A stretch of DNA of 64,000 nt from Austwickia sp. (GTDB taxonomy: Bacteria > Actinomycetota > Actinomycetes > Actinomycetales > Dermatophilaceae). This document shows, piece after piece, positions 20,514 through 28,802 of this stretch (the stretch's first letter is position 1; each line of letters opens with the position of its first letter). The translations under genes were made by a program, and so were the position numbers. The notes under the pieces are model-generated. The model saw only the letters and a program-made list of their open reading frames with translations, did not search any database and was not told where the DNA came from. The stretch lies in NCBI GenBank assembly GCA_016699675.1, contig CP064985.1, positions 3,534,001 through 3,598,000 on the forward strand, given 5' to 3'.

Positions 20514-22246
20514 CAGGCGCTCCTCGCGGTGGTGGCGGTGGACCCGGCCGGGGCGGCGTCGATCTCGGCCAGGGCCTCGGTGAGGGTCAGGACGATGTGG
20601 CGCGGGGCGCCGGGCCTCGGGTGGTCGGTGCGGTAGTGGCCGCCGCGAGACTCCGTGCGGCGGTAGGCCGACCACGCGACCAGCAGCGCGAGCAGCCGCG
20701 CATCCCGGTCCTCGGCGCCCGGCCGCAGCGCGCGGACGCCGTCGAGTAGGCGCGCCTCGTCGCGCAGGACGCCGCAGGCCCGCTCCAGGATGGCCCGGTC
20801 CTCGGCCGTCGGCCCGAACCCGCCGCGAGCGCGGCCGGTCGCGTCGCCCCGGTCGGGCGTACCGAGCGCGCCGAATGACCGTTCGTGACCTGCGCAAAGG
20901 GTGCCATGGCACCTAACGTGCAGGTCGTGAGCGGTCGCCTGGGCGCTTGCGGGGGTTGCGTCCGCGACCGGTGCCTGGCCGAGCGAGGCGAACGTACGCC
21001 GTACGGCGGCCGCCGCCTCCCGCCCGGTGACCACGGCCTCCAGCAGCGAGTTGCTGGCCAGCCGGTTGGCGCCGTGCAGGCCGGTCGAGGCGACCTCGCC
21101 GATGGCCCACAGGCCGGGCACCGTGGTGCGGCAGCCGTCGTCCACGAGCAGCCCACCCATGTGATAGTGCGCGGCCGGCCGGATGGGCAGCAGGTCCACG
21201 GCCGGGTCGAGGCCCGCCGCCGCGCACTTGGCGGTGATCGTGGGGAACTCCCCGTGGAAGGCCGTCCCGAGCGCGGTCGGCGTGCCGAGGTAGACCCGCC
21301 GGCCCTTCTCCAGCCGCGCCCACACCGCACGCGACACGACGTCGCGGGCGGCCAGGTCGTCGTCGAGGACGCGTCGGCCCAGGTCGTCGACCAGGTGCGC
21401 GCCCTCGCCGCGGACGGCCTCGCTCACCAGCGGCATGGGCTCGCCACCGGGTGCGCCGTCGCGCAGGTCGGTCGTCGCCGGTACGTCGAGTGCCGTCGGG
21501 TGGAACTGCACCATTTCGAGGTCCCGCGCAGCCGCCCCGGCCCGCAGACCGAGCGCCAGACCGCTACCCCAGGACCCGCGAGGGTTGGTGGTGTGCGCGT
21601 ACAGCGCCCCCGCTCCACCGGTGGCGAGGATGACGGCGGGCGTGGCCAGCACCATGACCTCAACGGCCGTCGCCAGCTCGACGCCGACCACCGCCGGCAT
21701 CGCCGGCGCCGAGGCCCTCGCCGACACCGGGACGGGGCCGCTTGCTGCGGTAAGCACCCGGCGGGCGAACGTTCGCTCCAGCACCGTGATGTGCCCCGCA
21801 GCGCGGACGGCCGCGGCCACCGCGCGGGTGATCTCGTGGCCCGAGCCGTCGCCGTCGGCGTGCACGATCCGGTGCCGCGAGTGGGCGCCCTCGAGACCGA
21901 GGCGCAACGTCCCGTCCTCGTGCCGGTCGAACTGCGCGCCCAGCCCGACGAGGTAGTCGACGACGGAGGGGGCGGCAGCCACGATGCGCCGTACGGCCGT
22001 CTCGTCGCACAGCCCCGCGCCCGCGGCCAAGGTGTCGGCGGCGTGGAGCTCCACCGAGTCGTCGGAGCCGACGGCGGCGGCGAGGCCGCCCTGGGCCCAG
22101 TCGCTGGCGCAGTCGACACCGAGGTCGCCGCCGGTGACGAGCACGCAGGGGGTGGGGGCGAGTTCGAGCGCGGCGACCATGCCGGCCAGGCCCGCGCCGA
22201 CGATGACGGGGCGGCCGGCGAGAGCGGTGCTGTCGATGCGGTCCAT
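20513..22246 (-). CDS. nadB: L-aspartate oxidase
   Basis: FAD enzyme that oxidises aspartate to iminoaspartate for quinolinate synthesis, 577 residues. FAD-binding VIVGAGLAGMVAALE is near residue 14; the catalytic region is HPTALDVP and the substrate loop SEAVRGEGAHLVD; GLHGANRLASNSLLEAVV is also conserved. Unusually, a 60-bp palindromic repeat (20877-20936) is read in frame and adds about 20 residues, including HDLHVRCHGTLCAGHERS, between the FAD/capping part and the C-terminal helical domain. That is a surface linker, so activity may survive. It lies 12 bp downstream of nadA. Confidence 0.93.
   Translation of the reverse strand: MDRIDSTALAGRPVIVGAGLAGMVAALELAPTPCVLVTGGDLGVDCASDWAQGGLAAAVGSDDSVELHAADTLAAGAGLCDETAVRRIVAAAPSVVDYLVGLGAQFDRHEDGTLRLGLEGAHSRHRIVHADGDGSGHEITRAVAAAVRAAGHITVLERTFARRVLTAASGPVPVSARASAPAMPAVVGVELATAVEVMVLATPAVILATGGAGALYAHTTNPRGSWGSGLALGLRAGAAARDLEMVQFHPTALDVPATTDLRDGAPGGEPMPLVSEAVRGEGAHLVDDLGRRVLDDDLAARDVVSRAVWARLEKGRRVYLGTPTALGTAFHGEFPTITAKCAAAGLDPAVDLLPIRPAAHYHMGGLLVDDGCRTTVPGLWAIGEVASTGLHGANRLASNSLLEAVVTGREAAAAVRRTFASLGQAPVADATPASAQATAHDLHVRCHGTLCAGHERSFGALGTPDRGDATGRARGGFGPTAEDRAILERACGVLRDEARLLDGVRALRPGAEDRDARLLALLVAWSAYRRTESRGGHYRTDHPRPGAPRHIVLTLTEALAEIDAAPAGSTATTARSA
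20877..20936. repeat. 60-bp palindromic element, copy 1 (inside nadB)
   Basis: Two 30-bp halves: the left begins GACCGTTCGTGACCTGC and ends GGTGCCA; the right begins TGGCACC and ends GCGGTC. The outer and central segments pair, but the middle segment does not: left has GCGCAAAGG, right has the complement of a GCACGTTAGG arm. The other copies have matched arms. It keeps the nadB frame open. Confidence 0.85.
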
Positions 22247-22258
22247 GCGGTCCTCCGG

Positions 22259-23329
22259 TCAGCTCAGCTCGAGCATCCGCTCGACGGCGCGTCGGGCGGC
22301 GTCGGCGACGGTGGGGTCCAGGGTGACCTCGTTCGCGCCGGTCTGCAGGACGCGGCGGATCTTCGCGAGGGTGTTGCGCTTCATGTGCGGGCAGAGGTTG
22401 CAGGGCCGGATCATCTCGACGTCCGGGTTGGCGGCGGCGATGTTGTCGCTCATCGAGCACTCCGTGATGAGCGCGACGCGCCGCAGTCGGCGCTCCTCGA
22501 CGTAGCTCTGCATCTGCGCCGTCGACCCGGCCATGTCGGCCTCGGCGACCACCTCGGGCGGGCACTCGGGGTGCGCCAGGATCTGCACCCCGGGGTGGTC
22601 CGTGCGGATCTGACGCAGGTCGGCCGGGGTGAACCGCTCGTGCACCTCGCAGCTGCCCGCGTACGTGAGGATCTCGATCCCCTGCGGGGCGACCTGCGCG
22701 GCGATGTTGCGGGCGAGGTACTGATCTGGGATGAGCAGCACCTGGCGGCTGCCCGTCTGCGCGGCGATATTGCGGACGATGGCGGCGGCGTTGCCGCTCG
22801 TGCAGCACACGTCGGACTCGGCCTTCACGGCAGCCGACGTGTTCACGTAGGTCACGATCGGCACGCCGGGGTGCCGCGCGCGAAGCCGCCGTACGTCGTC
22901 CGCGGTGATCCCGTCGGCCAACGAGCAGCCCGCCAGCGGGTCGGGCACCAGGACGGTCTTGCCGGGATTGAGCAGCTTGGCGGTCTCGGCCATGAAGTGG
23001 ACCCCGGCGAGGACGATGACGTCGGCGTCGACGTCCACGGCCTCGCGCGCCAGGGCCAGGGAGTCGCCGACCACGTCGGCCACGCCGTAGAAGATCTCCG
23101 GCGTCATGTAGTTGTGCGCCAGCAGGACCGCGTTCTTCTCGCGCTTGAGCCGCCAGATGTCCTCGATGTCGTCGGTCATCGTGGCCCACTCGACGGGCGG
23201 GATCACGGTGCTGACGCGGGCGTACAGCTCGTCGAGGGAGGGCACCGGGGAGGGGGCGGGACGGTCGGCGAGGGCGGACCCGGCCGTGCCCACGCCCGGG
23301 GAGGCGAGCGTGCTGGGGATGGTGGTCAT
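22259..23329 (-). CDS. nadA: Quinolinate synthase
   Basis: 4Fe-4S enzyme condensing iminoaspartate with dihydroxyacetone phosphate to quinolinate, 356 residues. The three cluster cysteines appear in PLAGCSLADG, DVCCTSGNA and MIRPCNLCPHMK. LLAHNYMTPEI and MAETAK are substrate-site motifs. ATG 23329 is chosen for the GGAGG six bases upstream; TTG 23341 would add four residues. First gene of nadA-nadB-nadC. Confidence 0.95.
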   Translation of the reverse strand: MTTIPSTLASPGVGTAGSALADRPAPSPVPSLDELYARVSTVIPPVEWATMTDDIEDIWRLKREKNAVLLAHNYMTPEIFYGVADVVGDSLALAREAVDVDADVIVLAGVHFMAETAKLLNPGKTVLVPDPLAGCSLADGITADDVRRLRARHPGVPIVTYVNTSAAVKAESDVCCTSGNAAAIVRNIAAQTGSRQVLLIPDQYLARNIAAQVAPQGIEILTYAGSCEVHERFTPADLRQIRTDHPGVQILAHPECPPEVVAEADMAGSTAQMQSYVEERRLRRVALITECSMSDNIAAANPDVEMIRPCNLCPHMKRNTLAKIRRVLQTGANEVTLDPTVADAARRAVERMLELS

Positions 23330-23355
23330 GGCTACCTCCAAGGCTTATGCCCTAT

Positions 23356-23388
23356 CTGAGCATTGCTGTAATGCTGAGACTGAGCATA
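23356..23388 (-). promoter_or_regulatory. Candidate operator: three CTGAGCAT half-sites before nadA
   Basis: CTGAGCATT (23356-23364) and AATGCTGAG (23370-23378) form an inverted pair with one mismatch; CTGAGCATA (23380-23388) repeats the first in direct orientation 24 bp on. The segment is AT-rich for this genome and lies 27-60 bp upstream of nadA. An NAD-responsive repressor such as the NrtR-like protein at 27780 is a natural candidate, but the motif has not been matched to a known site. Confidence 0.45.
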
Positions 23389-23506
23389 TCTATTCCCGCC
23401 CTGCCGTCAAGCCGCCCTCCTGATCCGCGCGATCCGCGGCATCTGTGAAAGCTCGGCCGGTCGGGGTCCCGGGCCGCCCGGTCAGCCGCACCCGCCCCGC
23501 CCGGAG

Positions 23507-23586
23507 CGCCGGCGCCACCCCGCCTAGTCCGCCGACCCTGCGTCGCCCGGTTCGCCGGCGCCACCCCGCCTGGTCCGCCGGTCCTG
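23507..23586. repeat. Two direct repeats of 34 bp, 46 bp apart
   Basis: 23507-23540 and 23553-23586 share CGCCGGCGCCACCCCGCCT followed by (A/G)GTCCGCCG and CCTG with few differences. They lie in the noncoding stretch between nadA and the TetR gene; apart from these, the palindromic element and the operator region, I see no gene there. Confidence 0.7.
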
Positions 23587-23638
23587 CTCCGCCTAGGCCG
23601 CCGCGGCCGAGTGCCTCAATGGCCCACCTGTGGATAGT

Positions 23639-23698
23639 GACCGTTCACGACCTGCACGTTAGGTGCCGTGGCACCCAACGTGCAGGTGACGAACGGTC
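23639..23698. repeat. 60-bp palindromic element, copy 2
   Basis: Same element as in nadB, with arms of the ACGTTAGG/CCAACGT type that pair with each other. It is bracketed by an 11-bp direct repeat CCTGTGGATAG at 23628-23638 and 23701-23711. Intergenic between nadA and the TetR gene. Confidence 0.85.
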
Positions 23699-23731
23699 GC
23701 CCTGTGGATAGAGGACGGATCGGGGCTGTCG

Positions 23732-24334
23732 TCAGGCCTGTGGCTCGCCGAGCGGAGCTCGCAGGAGCTGCGCAGCCGCCGCGCGCGTGTCCCGCCCGGT
23801 CGGCCGCCGGCCCAGGTAGGCGATCTCATAGAGGGCGCCGCCGATGATCATGTTCACGGCCCGCTCGGCCCACGCGCCCCCGTCACGCTCGCCGTCGGCG
23901 GACCACAGGCCGGCGGTCAGCCCACGACGGACGGCATCGATCGCCGGCCCCCGCAGCGGCTCGATGATCTGCCGGCGATAGGTCTCGGCGGCCTCGGGGT
24001 GCGCCGCGATGTCGGTGCCCAGGCGGGGCAGGACTGTGCCCAGCTCGGTGTCCAGAACCGTCGCGTGCAGGATGTCGATGAGGGTCCGCAGGTCGGCGCG
24101 CGGGTCCTCGGTGGGCGTGAACTCGGGATGGCCCACCGCGCGCTCAACCGCCGCCACCGCCAGCACGGCGAGTGAGGGCCAGCGTCGGTAGATCGTCGAC
24201 TTGGGCACGCCCGCCGCAGCGGCGACGGCGTCGGCTCGCAGGCCGTCGTACCCGTGCGCGATGAGCAGGTCGAGGGTGGCATCGAGGATGCGTCGATCGA
24301 TCTCCACGCTGCGTGGGCGCCCGGCGTTGACCAT
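23732..24334 (-). CDS. TetR/AcrR family transcriptional regulator
   Basis: A 200-residue repressor-type protein. The HTH is at residues ~30-60: GLRADAVAAAAGVPKSTIYRRWPS, with the typical TIYRRW recognition helix. The C-terminal ligand domain is helical and unrelated to a specific class by eye. ATG 24334 is chosen because a promoter, TTGGTA-17 bp-GATAAT, ends at 24342 and would start transcription at or beside this ATG (leaderless); the in-frame ATGs at 24343 and upstream would then be outside the message. The divergent HXXEE gene is its likely target. Confidence 0.85.
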   Translation of the reverse strand: MVNAGRPRSVEIDRRILDATLDLLIAHGYDGLRADAVAAAAGVPKSTIYRRWPSLAVLAVAAVERAVGHPEFTPTEDPRADLRTLIDILHATVLDTELGTVLPRLGTDIAAHPEAAETYRRQIIEPLRGPAIDAVRRGLTAGLWSADGERDGGAWAERAVNMIIGGALYEIAYLGRRPTGRDTRAAAAQLLRAPLGEPQA

Positions 24335-24341
24335 GTCGAGC

Positions 24342-24370
24342 ATTATCGCTACCGTCGGTATCACTACCAA
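24342..24370 (-). promoter_or_regulatory. TetR-gene promoter with spacer operator
   Basis: On the minus strand TTGGTA (24370-24365) and GATAAT (24347-24342) are 17 bp apart. The palindrome TACCG-T-CGGTA (24350-24360) fills the spacer, the expected place for an autorepressing TetR operator. It also lies upstream of the divergent gene at 24406. Confidence 0.6.
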
Positions 24371-24405
24371 ATGCAACTCATGGTTGCGAATGTCGGGAGG
24401 GTCAG

Positions 24406-24936
24406 ATGCGCGCCACCCACGCCGTACCGCTGGGGCTCTTCGCCGCCTGGTGTGTCAACGATGCCGAGGAGATGTTCACGATGGCCCGGGGGTCGCGCCG
24501 TGCGATGCAGCGCGTCCCCGCCGCGGTGCAGATTCCCACCAGCTGGCGCACCGAGGGCCTGTCGCAGAAGCACGTCACCGTGGGGATCGGCGTGATGGCG
24601 GCGGTCATGGCCGGCTTCGCGGCCGACGGCTATCGCACGGGCGGTCGCTCGCCGTGGTTCCAGGACGCCCTTACCGTCTTCGGGCTGCACGGCCTCACCC
24701 ACGTCGCCGCTCCGGTGCTCGTCGGTGGTTACACCAGCGGGTCGGTCACGGGACCGATCTGTACGGCGTACTGGCTCTGGGCCCGACGCGCGCTGGCCCG
24801 GGAGGGCATCGACGTGCACCTCCGGCCCGCCTCGTTGCTGCTCTTCCCGGTGGCGATGGGCCTCGCCCACGGCGCCGGCTATCTCGCGTCCCGCCGCGAC
24901 CACCAGCCCCCGGCGACAGTCGCGACGGGTCGCTAG
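24406..24936 (+). CDS. HXXEE domain-containing membrane protein
   Basis: A 176-residue protein with about four membrane segments, of the HXXEE family of unknown function. The family box appears as WCVNDAEEMFT at residues 15-25, so the histidine is asparagine here; a later GLHGLTHVAAPV keeps two histidines. GGGAGGGTC precedes the ATG. It is divergent from the TetR gene with the palindrome between, a common pairing that suggests it is repressed by that regulator. Confidence 0.75.
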   Translation: MRATHAVPLGLFAAWCVNDAEEMFTMARGSRRAMQRVPAAVQIPTSWRTEGLSQKHVTVGIGVMAAVMAGFAADGYRTGGRSPWFQDALTVFGLHGLTHVAAPVLVGGYTSGSVTGPICTAYWLWARRALAREGIDVHLRPASLLLFPVAMGLAHGAGYLASRRDHQPPATVATGR

Positions 24937-24995
24937 GCGCACGGCCACCCGACGAAGGCTGCCGCGCGCGCCGCCCGGCGTACGGTGGCCCTCGA

Positions 24996-25015
24996 CGCTC
25001 GCCGCGGGGCGAGCG
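24996..25015 (+). terminator. Perfect 8-bp hairpin before the PEP-synthase-like gene
   Basis: CGCTCGCC-GCGG-GGCGAGCG, 60 bp after the HXXEE stop and 25 bp before the next start. It may terminate the HXXEE message or lie in the leader of the following gene. Confidence 0.4.
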
Positions 25016-25040
25016 CACGGGCCGACCGAAGGGGGCCGCC

Positions 25041-27593
25041 GTGGCGGAGGCGGAGCGGGCCAGCACGGGCAATGCGGGCCTCGACGACACCGTCGACGGC
25101 CTCCGCCTCGGCGACAACGTGGTCTGGCGGGTCGATTCGGTCGAGGACTACCTCACGGTGGTGCGTCCGTTCGTCGCGCAGGCTCGGGTGGACGGCCGCC
25201 GGCTCGTGCACGTCCGGTTCGGGCAGCGGGAGGCGCTGCCGGGCCTGGAGTCGATCCTCATCGACCCGGCGATCGGCTTCGAGCGGTTCGCGGTCGCCGT
25301 GCACGAGGCCCTGCGGGAGGTCGGCCCGCTCGGCTTCTACGTCTTCGACCCGCTGGCCGACCTGCACGCGGCCTGGCACTCCGACCTGCGGGTCCTGAAC
25401 TTCTTCAAGGCCACCTGCCCGTACCTGTTCGAGCTCGACACCATCGCCTACTTCGCCCTCCTGCGCGACCGGCACACCCGCGCGACCGTTACGGGGATCC
25501 GCGAGACCACCCAGCTCCTGCTCGACCTGCACCGCATCGAGGGCCAGCTCTACGTCCACCCGCTGAAGGTCTGGCAGCGCTACTCCCCGACGATGTTCTT
25601 CCCGCACCGCCTCGACGGCGGCGACGCCATCTCGATCACGTCCTCGGCGGCGACGACGCAGCTGTTCTCCTCGCTGGTGCGCCCGGTCGACCCGGTCGAC
25701 CCGTGGCAGCTGCGGATCGAGGAGGCCTGGAATGCGCTGACCGGCGACGCGGCCGCCCAGGACGCCGCGCGCGACATGCTGCTGGCCATGCTCGTCGGCA
25801 AGGACGGCCGGATGACCGAGCTGTGCCGCGAGCACCTGCGCCTGACCGACCTGCTCGCCGTCGCGGGCCGGCAGATCGGCAGCGGCTGGATCGGGGGCAA
25901 GGCCGTCGGGATGCTCACGGCCCGCGCCATCCTCGAACACAGCGGGGCGGGCGGCTTCGCCGACGTGTTGGAGCCGCACGATTCGTACTTCGTCGGCAGC
26001 GACGTCTTCGAGAGCTTCCTGGTCCGCAACGGCTGGTGGGAGATGTGGACGGCACACAAGGCCGACCACGACTTCGTCATCGCCCACGTGATGCACTCGC
26101 TGCTGCCCGGCGGGACCTTTCCCTGGCCGGTGCGCGAGCAGTTCATCGAGATGCTGGAGTACTACGGGCAGGCGCCCATCATCGTCCGGTCCAGCTCTTT
26201 GCTGGAGGACAACTTCGGCAACGCGTTCGCGGGCAAGTACGACTCCGTGCTGCTCACCAACCGCGGCACCCCCGACGAGCGGCTCGCGGCGCTCGAGGAC
26301 GCCATCCGCTTCGTCTACGCCAGCGTCGTCAGCCAGCCGGCGCTGCGCTACCGGGCCGATCGGGGCCTCCTCGGCCTGGACGAGGAGATGGCCATCCTCG
26401 TCCAGCGGATCTCGGGGGACCAGCACGGCGACTGGTTCCTGCCCGCGGCGGCCGGCGTCGCGAACTCCTCCAGCGGCTACGTCTGGCAGCCCGGCCTGCC
26501 CGATCACGGGATGGCTCGCTTGGTGGTGGGACTCGGGACGCGCGCCGTGGACCGCACCGGCGGGGACTTCGCCCGCATCGTCGCCCTGGCCGATCCCACG
26601 GCCTCGCCGGTCGCGGCCGAGGATCTGGGCAAGTACTCCCAGCGCCGCGTCGATCTCCTCGACGCCTCGCAGAACGCCCTGGTCACGATGCCCCTGCACC
26701 GGGTCCGCGAGCAGGCGCCCGGGATCGCCTGGGACCTGCTGATGAGCCCCGACCCCGAGGCGGCCCGGCGGCTGCGCGAGCTCGGCCGCCGCGGCACCGC
26801 GCGGCCGGCCCCGGAGGCGGTGGACTTCGCGGGATTGCTGGGCCGTACGTCGTTCCCGGGCCTGCTTCGGGACATGCTCACCACGCTGACCACGGCGTAC
26901 GACTATCCCGTCGACATCGAGTTCACCGTGAACATCGACGCGGCCGGGTCGATGACCGTCAACCTCGTGCAGTGCCGCCCCCTGCAGACCGGGCAGGCGG
27001 GCGCGCGCCAGGGCGTCCCCGACGTGGATCCCGAGCGCTGCCTGATCGCCACCACCGGCACGTTCCTCGGTGGCAACGCGCGGCTCCCGATCGATCTCGT
27101 CGTCCTGGTCCGCCCGGACCGGTACCTCGCCTTGGGCGAGGCGGACCGGTACGCCGTCGCCCGCGCCATCGGGACCGTGAATCGCAGCATCGGATCGCGC
27201 TCGGCGCTGCTGATCGGGCCCGGCCGGTGGGGCACGTCGACGCCCTCGCTCGGCGTACCCACGCATTTCACCGACCTGAACGCGTTCCGGGCGATCTGCG
27301 AGACGACGTACGCCGAGGGCCAGTTCCTTCCCGAGCTGTCGTACGGCAGCCACTTCTTCCAGGAACTCGTCGAGGCGAACATCACCTACGCGGCGGTGTT
27401 CGAGGGCCGGGGTGACACGGTCTTCCGGCCGGATCTGGTGACGGGGTTGCCCAACACCCACGCGGAGCTGGTCCAGACCGACGCCGCCCACCTCGTCGAC
27501 GTGATCCAGGTGGTGGCCACCCCGGGCCTGGAGCTGTGCACCGATGTGGAGCAGCGGCGGTTCGTGGTGCAGTTCGCGGCGCCGGGGACCTAG
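25041..27593 (+). CDS. PEP/pyruvate-binding (PPDK_N) protein with KaiC-like N-terminal remnant
   Basis: An 850-residue cytosolic protein. The middle and C-terminal parts form an ATP-grasp PPDK_N domain as in PEP synthase: APIIVRSSSLLEDNFGNAFAGKYDSV near residue 385, ILVQRISG, and QCRPLQT. No phosphohistidine swivel domain or PEP-utilising barrel follows, so it cannot be a full PEP synthase. The N-terminal 200 residues start like a KaiC/RecA domain (NAGLDDTVDGLRLGDNVVWRVDS) but have no Walker A lysine. The role is unknown; phosphotransfer to a partner is speculative. AAGGGGG precedes the GTG. Confidence 0.75.
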   Translation: MAEAERASTGNAGLDDTVDGLRLGDNVVWRVDSVEDYLTVVRPFVAQARVDGRRLVHVRFGQREALPGLESILIDPAIGFERFAVAVHEALREVGPLGFYVFDPLADLHAAWHSDLRVLNFFKATCPYLFELDTIAYFALLRDRHTRATVTGIRETTQLLLDLHRIEGQLYVHPLKVWQRYSPTMFFPHRLDGGDAISITSSAATTQLFSSLVRPVDPVDPWQLRIEEAWNALTGDAAAQDAARDMLLAMLVGKDGRMTELCREHLRLTDLLAVAGRQIGSGWIGGKAVGMLTARAILEHSGAGGFADVLEPHDSYFVGSDVFESFLVRNGWWEMWTAHKADHDFVIAHVMHSLLPGGTFPWPVREQFIEMLEYYGQAPIIVRSSSLLEDNFGNAFAGKYDSVLLTNRGTPDERLAALEDAIRFVYASVVSQPALRYRADRGLLGLDEEMAILVQRISGDQHGDWFLPAAAGVANSSSGYVWQPGLPDHGMARLVVGLGTRAVDRTGGDFARIVALADPTASPVAAEDLGKYSQRRVDLLDASQNALVTMPLHRVREQAPGIAWDLLMSPDPEAARRLRELGRRGTARPAPEAVDFAGLLGRTSFPGLLRDMLTTLTTAYDYPVDIEFTVNIDAAGSMTVNLVQCRPLQTGQAGARQGVPDVDPERCLIATTGTFLGGNARLPIDLVVLVRPDRYLALGEADRYAVARAIGTVNRSIGSRSALLIGPGRWGTSTPSLGVPTHFTDLNAFRAICETTYAEGQFLPELSYGSHFFQELVEANITYAAVFEGRGDTVFRPDLVTGLPNTHAELVQTDAAHLVDVIQVVATPGLELCTDVEQRRFVVQFAAPGT

Positions 27594-27659
27594 GGAAGCG
27601 CCAGTTTGGCCCGCGTCGGCGCGCCCCGAACCGTCCACTCGCGCCGCCCTGTGGATAGT

Positions 27660-27719
27660 GACCGCTCACGACCTGCGCAAAGGGTGCCAAGGCACCCTTT
27701 GCGCAGTTGACGAACGGTC
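27660..27719. repeat. 60-bp palindromic element, copy 3
   Basis: Arms are of the GCGCAAAGG/CCTTTGCGC type and pair with each other. CCTGTGGATAG precedes it, and a one-mismatch version CCTGGGGATAA follows. It is intergenic, between the ends of the convergent PEP-synthase-like and NrtR-like genes, so it could serve as a terminator there. Confidence 0.85.
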
Positions 27720-27779
27720 GTCCTGGGGATAACTGCGCTGGGTCCATGGGGGCCTGGGCTACGGCAGATCTGCCTAGGG

Positions 27780-28745
27780 TCAGCGGCGGGGTTGCGGCAG
27801 GCGCAGTCCAGCGCCCGGCCGGTCGAACAACGCATCGGCCCGGAACCGCATCAGCCGGGCCGGCCGGCCGCCCGTCGCGGTGGTCGACTCCCCGGTCTCC
27901 TCGACCAGCTCCTCCGCCTCGACGAGCCGGCGGAAGTTCTGCTTGTGCAGGCGGGTGCCCGACAGCGCCTCGACGACCTGCTGCAGCTGACCCAGCGTGA
28001 ACGCGTCGGGGAGCAGCTCGAAGACCACGGGGCGGTACTGGATCTTCGACCGCAGCCGCGCCATCCCCGTCGCGGCGATCCGGCGGTGGTCGTGCCGCAT
28101 CGCCGTACCCGTCCCCGTCGCCCCGCCCGCTGCCGGCGCCGAATCCTCGTGCGCGGCCCCCGGAACCGCCGCCCCCGGAACCGCCCGCGACTCCGGCAAC
28201 AGGCCGGCCTCCCACAGCAGCTCGTACCGGTGCAGGCAGTCCTCCGCCCGCCAGGCTCGGTCGTCGGCCCCGAACGCCATCCGCAGCCGCGCCCGGCGCG
28301 CGCCGGCGACCGCGGGAACATCCGCGCCGTTCGCCCACTCGTCCAGCGCCGACCGCAGCCCCGCCACCAGGGCGTCGCCGGCCGGGGTCCGGCGGTCCTC
28401 CCAGGGCAGGAGCTCGTACCAGTCGCGCCAATGCGCCTGCCCGCTCGGCAGCGCCGTGGGCCGGGTCAGCCCGACGTACGACACCGAGATCACCCGCTGA
28501 TGCGCCCCCGCGCGCTCTCGGTCGGCGAACGTGTAGAGCTGCTCGACGAATCCCAGCCGCAGTCCCGTCTGCGATTCGACCCAGGCGCGGAGCCCGGCCT
28601 GCAGCGAGCGGTGGTCGGCGAGTAGGGGGCCGGCGGGCAGCGCGGGCACGCCGCCGGGGTCGCCGATGGTGAGCAGGCGCGGGGAGCCGGCCTCGTACGT
28701 CGTGACGACAGCGACGACCTCGGTGGTCTGCAGGTGAACGGCCAC
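27780..28745 (-). CDS. NrtR-like transcriptional regulator (degenerate Nudix + winged helix)
   Basis: A 321-residue two-domain protein. The N-terminal Nudix-fold part (residues 1-150) has a degenerate catalytic box: LQAGLRAWVESQTGL lacks the metal-binding glutamates, so it should bind but not hydrolyse. The C-terminal winged helix KIQYRPVVFELLPDAFTLGQL... through FRRLVEAEEL is the NrtR DNA-binding domain. NrtR proteins repress NAD-biosynthesis genes and respond to ADP-ribose. It lies 4.4 kb from nadABC on the same strand, so control of that operon is the natural inference. A linker rich in Ala/Gly/Pro separates the domains. Confidence 0.8.
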   Translation of the reverse strand: MAVHLQTTEVVAVVTTYEAGSPRLLTIGDPGGVPALPAGPLLADHRSLQAGLRAWVESQTGLRLGFVEQLYTFADRERAGAHQRVISVSYVGLTRPTALPSGQAHWRDWYELLPWEDRRTPAGDALVAGLRSALDEWANGADVPAVAGARRARLRMAFGADDRAWRAEDCLHRYELLWEAGLLPESRAVPGAAVPGAAHEDSAPAAGGATGTGTAMRHDHRRIAATGMARLRSKIQYRPVVFELLPDAFTLGQLQQVVEALSGTRLHKQNFRRLVEAEELVEETGESTTATGGRPARLMRFRADALFDRPGAGLRLPQPRR

Positions 28746-28802
28746 GGGCCCAGCCTGTCATCCTCGCGGGCCGCGAGCCGGGATCTGCGGGGGAGTCAGG
28801 CG

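Noticed and set aside
24933..27638. 901-codon ORF on the minus strand
   Set aside because: It is the antisense shadow of the PEP-synthase-like gene; composition and lack of any family pattern show it is a GC-bias artefact.
20877..27719. The palindromic element as a conventional transposon or MITE
   Set aside because: It is only 60 bp, has no internal ORF and no consistent target duplication across the copies.
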